DNA of 17,630 bases from CAWGUU01 sp963825765 (GTDB lineage Bacteria > Actinomycetota > Acidimicrobiia > Acidimicrobiales > AC-14): the NCBI GenBank assembly GCA_963825765.1, contig CAWGUU010000010.1, forward strand, positions 1-17,630. Reading direction: 5' to 3'. This document shows positions 1-6,338 of the stretch, piece by piece. Positions within the stretch are counted from its first letter, which is position 1. Each line of letters opens with the position of its first letter. Under the pieces are notes generated by a model. That model ran no database searches and was not told the DNA's origin. It saw only the letters and a list, made by a program, of their open reading frames with translations. Both the position numbers and the translations under genes were made by a program.

Positions 1-11
1 GGCGTCGGACG

Positions 12-200
12 GTGAGCCGGAGCCGATGGATCGTGATCATCGGCTCAATCGTGTTCGGGGTGGTCGTGATTGCCGTGAGCGTCCTCGTCGGGGGTGGGTG
101 GGCGCTGGTCGTTCTCGAGGTCGCCGCGGTGGGCCTTGCCGTCGTTCTCTTCCTCCGGGGGCAGCGTGACGACGAGGACCTGGAACCAGGCGACGAGTAG
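12..200 (+). CDS. Small two-helix membrane protein, unknown function
   Basis: This encodes a 62-residue protein of unrecognised function. Residues about 7-27 and 29-48 are strongly hydrophobic and predict two closely spaced transmembrane helices with a tight Gly-Gly turn, giving a hairpin membrane protein. The C-terminus is a short acidic tail (RDDEDLEPGDE). The reading frame is open back to the window edge and no clear ribosome binding site precedes the GTG start, so the true start could lie upstream of the window. It converges on the TetR gene, with 18 bases between the two stop codons. It is probably real because of its coherent membrane topology and GC-rich third positions, but no family is assigned. 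Confidence 0.55.
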   Translation: MSRSRWIVIIGSIVFGVVVIAVSVLVGGGWALVVLEVAAVGLAVVLFLRGQRDDEDLEPGDE

Positions 201-218
201 GCGCGGCGAGACCAGCCG

Positions 219-956
219 TCAGTTCGAAGCCGCCGCCGGCGTCGGCAGCAGTCGCTTGATCTCGTGGAGCGTGCCCACCACGTCGTCCATCATCTTGCCC
301 ATCACCGGCAGCCGGGTGAGGCCGATGGCGCGGACGAGGAGGGGGGCGGTGCGGTCGACGATGGCGCGGGTGGCGGCGGCGCCGTCGGTGGGGTCGTGGA
401 CCCAGAACAGCACGATCCCCATGAAGTACAGCCAGACCAGCTCCGGCAGGTCGGGCCGCAACCGCTTGGGGATCTTGGCGTCGGAGCCGTCGATCACCTC
501 CCGCCACAGCTCGATGGCGGCGTCGCGCGACGGGGCCGACTCCGGGCTGAAGGGGCTCAGCGGGCTGGTCGGCTCGGCGGCGTTCTTGAAGAACTTCCCG
601 GCGAAGGCCCGGTAGGGGTCCATGACGTCGAGCCAGGCCGAGGCCACGCCGACGATCCTGGCGGCCAGGTCGGTGGTGGTGTCGAGCACGGCCCGGGCGG
701 CGGTGGCGTGTTCCAGCTGGGCCCGGTCGTAGAAGCCCTGAACCAGGTGCTCCTTGGAGCCGAAGTAGTAGTAGGCGTTGCCGACCGACACTCCGGCCTC
801 GGCGGCGATGGCCCGCATGGTGGTGGCGTCGTAGCCCTTCTCCCTGAACAGCAGGAGGGCGGCGTCGATGATCGCCGACCGGGTCCTGGCCGACTTCGAC
901 GAGGCCGACTTCGACGAGGCCGACTTCGACGGGACCGACTTCGACGTGGCGGCCAT
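219..956 (-). CDS. TetR/AcrR-family transcriptional regulator
   Basis: This is a 245-residue DNA-binding repressor of the TetR type. Residues about 25-70 form the conserved N-terminal three-helix domain, with the helix-turn-helix at about 46-65 (TMRAIAAEAGVSVGNAYYYF) followed by GSKEHLVQGFYDR. The rest is a helical ligand-binding domain whose ligand cannot be told from sequence. The first 24 residues are a Ser/Lys-rich low-complexity arm made of SKSxx repeats. The ATG start is chosen because its A is shared with the TGA stop of the upstream membrane-protein gene (TGATG), implying translational coupling. Two TTGAAC palindromes flank the promoter of this two-gene operon and are the likely operators, so autoregulation is expected by family habit. 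The TetR call is firm; the regulon and inducer are unknown. Confidence 0.93.
   Translation of the reverse strand: MAATSKSVPSKSASSKSASSKSARTRSAIIDAALLLFREKGYDATTMRAIAAEAGVSVGNAYYYFGSKEHLVQGFYDRAQLEHATAARAVLDTTTDLAARIVGVASAWLDVMDPYRAFAGKFFKNAAEPTSPLSPFSPESAPSRDAAIELWREVIDGSDAKIPKRLRPDLPELVWLYFMGIVLFWVHDPTDGAAATRAIVDRTAPLLVRAIGLTRLPVMGKMMDDVVGTLHEIKRLLPTPAAASN
886..945. repeat. Four 15-bp tandem repeats in the 5' end of the TetR gene
   Basis: Four units of about 15 bp share the core GCCGACTTCGAC on the + strand; one unit reads ACC instead of GCC. On the coding (-) strand they encode successive SKSVP, SKSAS, SKSAS and SKSAR units. The array adds a basic, probably disordered arm in front of the DNA-binding domain. 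Copy number could vary between strains through slippage. Confidence 0.8.
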
Positions 957-1396
957 CAGGCCTGGGCGCCGCGGCCCGGCGGGGTCCACCCCGGCTGCGG
1001 CCCAGGAGCCCCCTGCCAGACCGGCGCCGGCGGCGTCGGCGCCTGGTTGCGGTGGACGGCCCGGCGGCGAAGGCCGTTGAGCCATCCGACGTTGGCGAAG
1101 TGGACCACGCCGACCACCAGGGCCACCACGCCAACCTTGGTGGAGAGCTGCTCGAGCACCTGGCGGGCGGACGTGACCTCGACGTCGGACGCCATGAAGA
1201 AGGACAGGAAGCCGAAGTTGAGCAGGTAGAAGCCGATGACCAGCAGCTGGTTGACGGCGTCGGCCACACGCTCGTCGCCCTTGAAGACGTCGATCAGGAA
1301 CACCTCGCCGTGGCGGTGGAGGGCCCTCGCCACCCAGATCGTCAGCGGGACGGTGATGGCCAGGTAGAGCAGGTAGGTGACGACGGTGAGGTCCAT
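956..1396 (-). CDS. Three-helix integral membrane protein, co-transcribed with TetR regulator
   Basis: This encodes a 146-residue membrane protein. Three hydrophobic segments are visible: residues about 3-23 (start MDLTVVTYLLYLAITVPLTI), about 50-72 (around LLVIGFYLLNFGFLSFFMA), and about 88-110 (VGVVALVVGVVHFANVGW). A conserved-looking loop FLIDVFKGDERVADAVNQL lies between the first two, and the C-terminus is a proline-rich tail. I recall similar membrane proteins in other Actinobacteria, often uncharacterised. The ATG has a good ribosome binding site (AGGAG about 6 bases upstream). Its stop overlaps the start of the TetR gene by one base, so the two are one operon driven from the promoter at about 1433-1461. 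The biochemical role is unknown; as the first gene of a TetR operon it is a probable target of that repressor. Confidence 0.85.
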   Translation of the reverse strand: MDLTVVTYLLYLAITVPLTIWVARALHRHGEVFLIDVFKGDERVADAVNQLLVIGFYLLNFGFLSFFMASDVEVTSARQVLEQLSTKVGVVALVVGVVHFANVGWLNGLRRRAVHRNQAPTPPAPVWQGAPGPQPGWTPPGRGAQA

Positions 1397-1412
1397 GGGG
1401 TGCTCCTCGTAG

Positions 1413-1430
1413 AGTTGAACGTGTTCAACT
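1413..1430. promoter_or_regulatory. Operator 1: palindrome AGTTGAAC-N2-GTTCAACT
   Basis: This is a perfect 8-bp inverted repeat with a 2-base centre (GT). It lies over the predicted transcription start of the leftward operon, where a bound repressor would block initiation. The inner 14 bases are the exact reverse complement of operator 2. It is the probable binding site of the TetR protein encoded by the operon; that assignment rests on position and family habit. Confidence 0.7.
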
Positions 1431-1432
1431 CG

Positions 1433-1461
1433 GTTGTACCGCTCCACCCGTCGACTGTCAA
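1433..1461 (-). promoter_or_regulatory. Near-consensus sigma-70-type promoter of the membrane protein/TetR operon
   Basis: Read on the - strand, a perfect TTGACA -35 box (1461-1456) is followed by a 17-base spacer and TACAAC as the -10 box (1438-1433). The transcription start would be near 1426, giving a leader of about 30 bases before the ATG at 1396. Both flanks carry TTGAAC palindromes. It is the best-matching promoter in the window. Confidence 0.75.
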
Positions 1462-1469
1462 GAACTTTT

Positions 1470-1483
1470 TTGAACACGTTCAA
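1470..1483. promoter_or_regulatory. Operator 2: palindrome TTGAAC-N2-GTTCAA
   Basis: This is a perfect 6-bp inverted repeat with centre AC, just upstream of the -35 box of the leftward promoter. Its centre is about 55 bp from that of operator 1. With operator 1 it brackets the promoter, suggesting two TetR dimers. It could in principle also influence rightward transcription toward the effector-like gene. Confidence 0.65.
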
Positions 1484-1516
1484 TCAGCGCCGGTCGCAGC
1501 ACAGAAGGGATCGAAA

Positions 1517-1536
1517 CTCTGCCCGAAGGGGCAGGG
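1517..1536 (+). other. GC-rich hairpin upstream of the effector-like gene
   Basis: CTGCCC (1519-1524) and GGGCAG (1529-1534) form a perfect 6-bp stem around a GAAG loop. One wobble and one C-G pair extend it to 8 bp. No T-tract follows, so it is not a canonical terminator. It may fold in the 5' leader of the rightward gene. A weak TANNNT element (TACCTT, 1547-1552) follows it. Nothing else was recognised between operator 2 and the GTG at 1655. Confidence 0.35.
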
Positions 1537-1654
1537 GCCCGAGCGGTACCTTCGGTGGATCACGGCTCCGAAGCGTCGCGCTGCGGTCGATCGTCGGCGG
1601 GGTTCCCCGCGCCAGGCCGGCGCCACCGGTCGCGGGCGGGGCGCAGGCCGGGCC

Positions 1655-4600
1655 GTGGAAGCGCTGTCGGAGGACAAGAGCGAGCCTGCGGCCGAGGACA
1701 TCCTCGATCTGCAGCGCGCCGCTGGCAACCGAGCCGTGGTGATCGCCGTCCAGCGGGACAAGACGCCCTCGGTCGACAAGCTCGGCATCCCCGTCGACCG
1801 GCTCGGCCTGCCCAAGCACGGGCCCTCCGTCCGCACCGAGCTCCAAGGTCGACTACCTGGCCTGCTCGCCGCCCTCACCGAGCCCCAGTTGGAACACTGG
1901 CAGCAGGTCGTCGACTACAGCTACATCGAAAGCGTCCTCCGAACGAAGGAGTACGACCTCGACTACGGCACGTTGGGCCCGCAGGTCGGGTTCCCGGGCC
2001 GGGGTCGTCCCCCGACCCACGCCTACTACGGCGAGCTCTGGTCGCAGACCCAGGAGTACAAGGGTCGCAAGCGCCAGCTCGACGCCGCCAGGGCGCGCCT
2101 GAAGCGCCCGCCGTCGACGCCGCTGACCGTCGACCCCCGCCTGCTCTTCGCCGACGACGTCCACGAGCAGCCGGAGTGGGACGTGAAGGCGGAGACGACC
2201 TTCCGCGACTGGGCCATCGCCGAGGTCACGAAGAAGACGATCACCATCGACACCGCGCCGAGCGCGTCGTGGTACCAGGCCCTCGGCCAGTGGCCCATCC
2301 TCGTCAAGAACACCAAGGGCTTCATCACCGCCAAGGACCTTCGGAACCAGTACCCGGCCGAATACAGCGCCTGGGTGTCGAACCGGAAGGAGATCGTCGA
2401 GCTCGACAAGGTGCTCCACATGATCCGCGACGCGATCATCGAGATGAAGGTGGAGCACAAGGAGCGCAGCGACATCAACGCCCGCAAGATCGGCTTCGGG
2501 CTCGTGCGCCACATCTCCGAAGCCGTGGGGTCGGGCAGCGCCCCCTACCCGAGCATCAAGATCTGGGACCAGCCCGACGTGCTCTGCGACCGGGCGATCA
2601 CCGCCTTCAACAAGGGTCAGTTCGAGTTCGCGGTGACCCTCATGTCGATGGCCGAGACGACCACGGCCGACGCCATCACGAAGTACACCGCCTACGAGGG
2701 CCGGGTCCAGAGCGGCGCCGGCCGCGTGGTCAAGGTCCTCGAGGTGCTGAAGATCGCGGGGACGATCGCCGCGGGGGTCGCTTCGGGGGGGCTGGGCCTG
2801 ACCGGTGCGGCGCTGGCCGCCGGCGGCTACGAGGCCGCCCAGGAAGCCGCCGGCCGTGCCTCGGAGATGTACTACGGCCAGCGCAAGAGCTTCGACCTGG
2901 CCGGCCTGGTCACCAAGGCCGGTGTCACGACGATGATGACGCTCATGGGTGGCGCCCTCCAGGGGAAGTTCGAGGCCGCCCTCAAGCTGCGGTTCGACAA
3001 GATCGGGATGGGCGGCAGCTGGTTCGCCGAGCGGGCCACCAGCGCCGTGTCGTCGGCGACCTCGTCGGTCTACATGACCGCCACCGAGGCCGTCATCAGG
3101 AACATCGCCGAGGGCAAGGCCTTCCCGAAGAGTGCCGCGGAGTTCGCCGACATGGTCGTCGACAACGCCGTCAAAGACGTCGGGATGGACTTTGCGCTCT
3201 CCGGTCTGAACAAACGGGCGGCGCAGGAGTACCACAACTGGAAGACGGGCAAGGCAGGACCGGCGACCGCCCCGGCCCTCCCGTCGACGGCCGGCATCGG
3301 AAAGCCGGGCGCCGCCCCCGACCCGGCGAGGACGGCCAAGGCGGCGGAGGAGGCCCCCCACCACATGCCCGAGCAGGCGGTGCGTTCCCTGCTCAAGGAG
3401 GGCGGGGGCTGGGAGCGGCTGAAGGGCGAGCTGGAGACCGGCACCGGGCTCGGAGCCAACATGGCGCCCACCGAGAGGCGGGCGCTCATGGACAGGTTCG
3501 AGAGCCACCGGGAGGCGCTGGCCCGCAACGCGGGATCGGTCTTCGGCGGCGAGGTCGTCGTGTCCGACGCCGCGACCGGGGGTCGCGACATCGAGGTGCG
3601 TTTCGCAGGGCCGGACGGGCCGCAGCATCTGACCCAGGCCCAGGAGTACCTCGACGCCAAGTCGCCGGGGTGGTCCGAGCAGACGAACGTCAAGCTGAGC
3701 GCCCCAACCGGTCCCGAGTCCTCCAGGAGCCCCCGCGCCGAGCGGGTCGTCCAGGCGCTGGAGTACCGCCTCACCGACGCCGCCCGCAGCCTGGCCGGCG
3801 GGTTCGTGCCGATCTACGAGCGGTGGGGCGCGCTCAGGACGCCCGAGGCCCGGTTCGAGGCCATGCTGGCCGTCGTCAACAAGCAGCTGGTAGCGGCCGG
3901 CGCGCCGCCCCTGCTGCCGAACTTCATGCACAGGCCGCGGCCCGAGCAGTACGGCAAGCTGGAGTTCAAGGTCTGGGAGCTGAACATCAACCGCGACCTG
4001 CTCTCTCACCGCGATCCGTCGCCGGCCGAGTTCGCCGCCGCCGCCGACACCATCGCCCACGAGGCCCGCCACGCCCTTCAGTGGTTCCGCATGGCCCGGA
4101 TCAATCCCGCCGGCGTCGGCGACACCATCGATCCTCAGGCCCTCAAGGCAGCCCGCGAGGCGAACCAGGGCCTGCGGCGGGCCGAGCGGCTGGAGCCCGG
4201 CCAGCTCAAGTTCCAGCAGGCCCAGGAGCACTACGAGAGCGTCTACGGCACCGGACGTGCGGACCGCGAGGCGATCTACGCCGAGAAGACGACTCGCCTC
4301 GCCGAGCGGGACGCCGCCTACGACGTCCTCCAGCAGGCGATGAACCTGCCGCTCAACGACCCCCAGCGCCGGGCCGCCGAGCAGCGGTACAAGGAGGCGC
4401 TGGCCCAGACCGACCGGGTGTTCGAACGGTACGAGTACCTCCCGGAGGAGATCGACGCCCGGCGCCACGGCCAGACGGTGGCTCAGGCCGTGCAGCAGCA
4501 GATCCGCACGCTGCAGACGGCCCGGAACGGCGCCCGCGAGGCGTACGCCCGGTTCCGGGTGGCGGAGGCGGCGGCGCTCCAACCCCGGCCTCGGGACACG

Positions 4601-4714
4601 CTGGAGAAGCGAAAGGAAGCCCGCGAGGAGGCCTTCCGCCGGTACGAGGCCGCGTCCAACATCGTCAAGCGGCTCGAGGACAAGATGGCGGCCCAGGCGC
4701 CGAAGACGCCGTGA
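1655..4714 (+). CDS. Large eCIS-associated-type protein with HEARH zincin-like motif (candidate effector)
   Basis: This encodes a protein of about 1,019 residues. Residues 19-28 read LQRAAGNRAV, a motif I associate with proteins of extracellular contractile injection systems, often with DUF4157/eCIS-core domains; the rest of such a core domain is not evident. Residues about 361-400 and 417-440 are Gly/Ala-rich and hydrophobic (IAAGVASGGLGLTGAALAAG), perhaps membrane-inserting. Residues about 600-680 form a mixed region containing EYLDAKSPGW. H802-E803-A804-R805-H806 (TIAHEARHALQWF) fits HExxH, and YLPEEIDAR follows near 931-934, where an acidic residue could be a third metal ligand. The rest of the C-terminus is charged, helical and coiled-coil-like. 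No signal peptide is seen. The GTG start is the first ATG/GTG/TTG in frame after operator 2 and lacks a good ribosome binding site, so the N-terminus is uncertain. Zinc protease activity is inferred, not shown. The small gene 12 bases downstream may be its partner. Confidence 0.75.
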   Translation: MEALSEDKSEPAAEDILDLQRAAGNRAVVIAVQRDKTPSVDKLGIPVDRLGLPKHGPSVRTELQGRLPGLLAALTEPQLEHWQQVVDYSYIESVLRTKEYDLDYGTLGPQVGFPGRGRPPTHAYYGELWSQTQEYKGRKRQLDAARARLKRPPSTPLTVDPRLLFADDVHEQPEWDVKAETTFRDWAIAEVTKKTITIDTAPSASWYQALGQWPILVKNTKGFITAKDLRNQYPAEYSAWVSNRKEIVELDKVLHMIRDAIIEMKVEHKERSDINARKIGFGLVRHISEAVGSGSAPYPSIKIWDQPDVLCDRAITAFNKGQFEFAVTLMSMAETTTADAITKYTAYEGRVQSGAGRVVKVLEVLKIAGTIAAGVASGGLGLTGAALAAGGYEAAQEAAGRASEMYYGQRKSFDLAGLVTKAGVTTMMTLMGGALQGKFEAALKLRFDKIGMGGSWFAERATSAVSSATSSVYMTATEAVIRNIAEGKAFPKSAAEFADMVVDNAVKDVGMDFALSGLNKRAAQEYHNWKTGKAGPATAPALPSTAGIGKPGAAPDPARTAKAAEEAPHHMPEQAVRSLLKEGGGWERLKGELETGTGLGANMAPTERRALMDRFESHREALARNAGSVFGGEVVVSDAATGGRDIEVRFAGPDGPQHLTQAQEYLDAKSPGWSEQTNVKLSAPTGPESSRSPRAERVVQALEYRLTDAARSLAGGFVPIYERWGALRTPEARFEAMLAVVNKQLVAAGAPPLLPNFMHRPRPEQYGKLEFKVWELNINRDLLSHRDPSPAEFAAAADTIAHEARHALQWFRMARINPAGVGDTIDPQALKAAREANQGLRRAERLEPGQLKFQQAQEHYESVYGTGRADREAIYAEKTTRLAERDAAYDVLQQAMNLPLNDPQRRAAEQRYKEALAQTDRVFERYEYLPEEIDARRHGQTVAQAVQQQIRTLQTARNGAREAYARFRVAEAAALQPRPRDTLEKRKEAREEAFRRYEAASNIVKRLEDKMAAQAPKTP

Positions 4715-4726
4715 CCGCGTGACCCG

Positions 4727-5140
4727 ATGAACAGCGGGCAGGAGGCCACGCTGCTGGCGCTTCTCGGCGATCTGTGCACGAGCGACGACGCCACGTCGCT
4801 CGCCGAGCGGTGGGGACGGTCGGAGCCGAGCCGGCGCCGGCCAGGCGGCCTCCGCGTGGTGTGCGACCTGTCGAGCCCCTTCGACTCGCTCGAGATCAGG
4901 CCCTGGACCGACGACGTGACCGGCGTCGTCGAGGTCGAGCTGCGAGCGGGTGAGCCGCCGCTGTCCTGGCCCGATGTCCATGACCGCTTCGGGCCGTTCC
5001 GCGCCATGCCCGCGCTGCACGACTCCGAGGAGCACGCGGTGTCCTGGTCGACGCCCGGCGGCGTGGCCACCGCGTTCCTCGTCGTCGGCGTCTCGGGCGA
5101 CAGCGTCGACACCGTCACCGTTCGCCGCGATCCCATCTGA
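4727..5140 (+). CDS. Small acidic protein, candidate immunity/accessory partner of the preceding gene
   Basis: This encodes a 137-residue acidic, soluble-looking protein with no signal peptide or membrane segment. The N-terminal third looks helical (QEATLLALLGDL). The rest alternates short hydrophobic stretches typical of a beta-rich fold, including WPDVHDRFGPFRAMP and VATAFLVVGVSGDSVDTV, ending in VRRDPI. I do not recognise the family. It starts 12 bases after the stop of the large effector-like gene, on the same strand, and is almost certainly co-transcribed with it. A small ORF directly behind a putative toxin is often an immunity protein or chaperone, but this rests on position only. No Shine-Dalgarno sequence is obvious, so expression may depend on translation of the upstream gene. 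Confidence 0.7.
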   Translation: MNSGQEATLLALLGDLCTSDDATSLAERWGRSEPSRRRPGGLRVVCDLSSPFDSLEIRPWTDDVTGVVEVELRAGEPPLSWPDVHDRFGPFRAMPALHDSEEHAVSWSTPGGVATAFLVVGVSGDSVDTVTVRRDPI

Positions 5141-5184
5141 GCAGTCGGGCGGGGGGGGTCCGCGCATCCGGCGCAGCCGTGGGC

Positions 5185-5201
5185 TACCCTGCGAACGCGT
5201 G
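5185..5201 (+). promoter_or_regulatory. Probable -10 element and leaderless GTG start of ruvC
   Basis: TACCCT (5185-5190) matches the actinobacterial TANNNT -10 pattern. The GTG start at 5199 lies 8 bases after it, so transcription would begin at or next to the start codon. No -35 consensus and no Shine-Dalgarno sequence are visible. This separates ruvCAB from the accessory pair upstream. The intergenic stretch 5141-5198 also holds a run of eight G (5151-5158). Confidence 0.5.
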
Positions 5202-5714
5202 TTCGTGGTCATGGGAATCGATCCGGGGGTCTCCCGGTGCGGCTACGGCTGCCTGGTGCGGGCGCCGGGCGGCGACGTGAAGGTGCTGGCCGTGGGCGTG
5301 CTCACCACGCCCCCGTCCGACCCGCTGCCGCGGAGGCTGGCCGCGCTCGACGTCGACCTGCGGGCGCTCATGGCCGAGTTCCGGCCCGCCGTCGTCGCCG
5401 TGGAGCGGGTGTTCTTCCAGGTCAACGCCCGCACCGCAATGTCGGTCGGCCAGGCCAGCGGCCTGGCCATGGCCGCCGCCGCCAACGCCGGGTGCGAGGT
5501 CGTCCAGTACACGCCCAACGAGGTCAAGCAGGCGGTGGCCGGGTACGGCGCCGCGCCGAAGGAGCAGGTCCAGCGCATGGTGCAGACGCTGCTGGGGCTC
5601 ACCGAGCGCCCGACACCGCCCGACGCCGCCGACGCCCTGGCCCTGGCCCTGTGCCACTTGGCGAGCGAGCCGCTGCGGGCCCGGCTGCGGGCGAAGGTGA
5701 AGGGGGCACGATGA
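5199..5714 (+). CDS. ruvC: Crossover junction endodeoxyribonuclease RuvC
   Basis: This is the Holliday-junction resolvase, which cuts opposite strands of four-way junctions as a homodimer with the RuvAB branch-migration motor. The 171 residues match the usual 170-175. The four acidic residues of the RNase H-like active site are visible: D8 (in MGIDPG), E69 (VAVERVFF), and D142 and D145 (PDAADALALAL). FFQVNARTAMSVGQASG, typical of the family, follows E69. The GTG at 5199 is chosen because it places the start immediately behind a TACCCT element; a GTG at 5205 and an ATG at 5211 are alternatives that trim only two or four residues. Its 3' end overlaps ruvA by 4 bases (ATGA), so translation is coupled. 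In many Actinobacteria yebC precedes ruvC; here the effector-like pair does. Confidence 0.97.
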   Translation: MFVVMGIDPGVSRCGYGCLVRAPGGDVKVLAVGVLTTPPSDPLPRRLAALDVDLRALMAEFRPAVVAVERVFFQVNARTAMSVGQASGLAMAAAANAGCEVVQYTPNEVKQAVAGYGAAPKEQVQRMVQTLLGLTERPTPPDAADALALALCHLASEPLRARLRAKVKGAR

Positions 5715-6328
5715 TCGGGTCGTTGCGGGGCACGGTGCTCGACCGCTCGCTGCGGGGCGAGGTGTTGATCGAGGTCGGGGGCGTGGGCTACCGGGTCACC
5801 GTGCCCCCGGCCACGCTGGCGGCCGTGGCGCTCAACGGGTCCGGCGCGGGCGCGGCCACCCTGCTCCACACGTCGCTCCAGGTACGGGAGGACGCGCTCA
5901 CCCTGTACGGCTTCGCCACCCGCGACGAGCGGGACTGCTTCGAGGCCCTCGTCGCCGCCCACGGCGTAGGGCCGGCCCTGGCCCTGGCCATCCTGTCGGT
6001 GCACGCCCCCGACCAGCTCCGGCGGGTGCTGCTGGAGGCTGACCTCGACGCGCTCACCCTGGTGCCGGGCGTCGGGCGCAAGACCGCGGCCCGCCTGCTG
6101 ATCGAGCTCAAGTCCCGCCTCGACCTGCCCGAGCCCGAGGCGCTTCACACCGGGAACGGGCACGACGGCAACGGGTCGGTTTCCACCCGCACCGAGGTCC
6201 GGGCCGCCCTGGCCGCTCTCGGCTACGACCAGGCCGAGGTGCAGGAGGTCCTGCGAGACCTCCCTGTCGACGGGGGCGTCGAGGACACCCTGCGGGGGGC
6301 CCTCAGGCTGCTGGGCGCCACCAGATGA
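5711..6328 (+). CDS. ruvA: Holliday junction branch migration complex subunit RuvA
   Basis: This is the junction-binding tetramer subunit that holds the four-way junction open and loads RuvB rings. At 205 residues it is a normal size. The N-terminal OB-fold begins MIGSLRGTVLDRSLRGEVLI. Two helix-hairpin-helix segments follow, at about residues 82-95 (HGVGPALALAIL) and about 118-131 (LVPGVGRKTAARLL). A variable acidic/Gly/Asn linker leads to the C-terminal RuvB-binding three-helix domain (RAALAALGYDQAEVQEVL, about 160-180). The ATG overlaps the ruvC stop by 4 bases. ruvB starts 10 bases after its stop, so the three genes form one coupled operon. Confidence 0.97.
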   Translation: MIGSLRGTVLDRSLRGEVLIEVGGVGYRVTVPPATLAAVALNGSGAGAATLLHTSLQVREDALTLYGFATRDERDCFEALVAAHGVGPALALAILSVHAPDQLRRVLLEADLDALTLVPGVGRKTAARLLIELKSRLDLPEPEALHTGNGHDGNGSVSTRTEVRAALAALGYDQAEVQEVLRDLPVDGGVEDTLRGALRLLGATR

Positions 6329-6338
6329 GTGTGACGGC

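Noticed and set aside
1547..1557. TACCTT followed by GTG at 1555 as a leaderless start of the large gene
   Set aside because: Only 2 bases separate the hexamer from the GTG, too few for a leaderless start, and the GTG is in a different frame from the large protein.
1555..4722. Second long + strand frame overlapping the effector-like gene
   Set aside because: Its translation is Arg/Pro/Gly-rich with no domain, a typical frame-shadow in high-GC DNA. Only its first 30 or so codons were considered as a possible alternative N-terminus.
5151..5158. Run of eight G before ruvC, considered as a phase-variation tract
   Set aside because: It is outside the coding region and upstream of the -10 element; no slippage-sensitive frame or promoter spacing could be shown.
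1853..5212. Very long open frame on the - strand opposite the effector-like gene
   Set aside because: It is the mirror of GC-rich coding DNA. Its translation is a low-complexity mix of Arg, Gly, Leu, Val and Asp with no domain, and the + strand frame has recognisable motifs.
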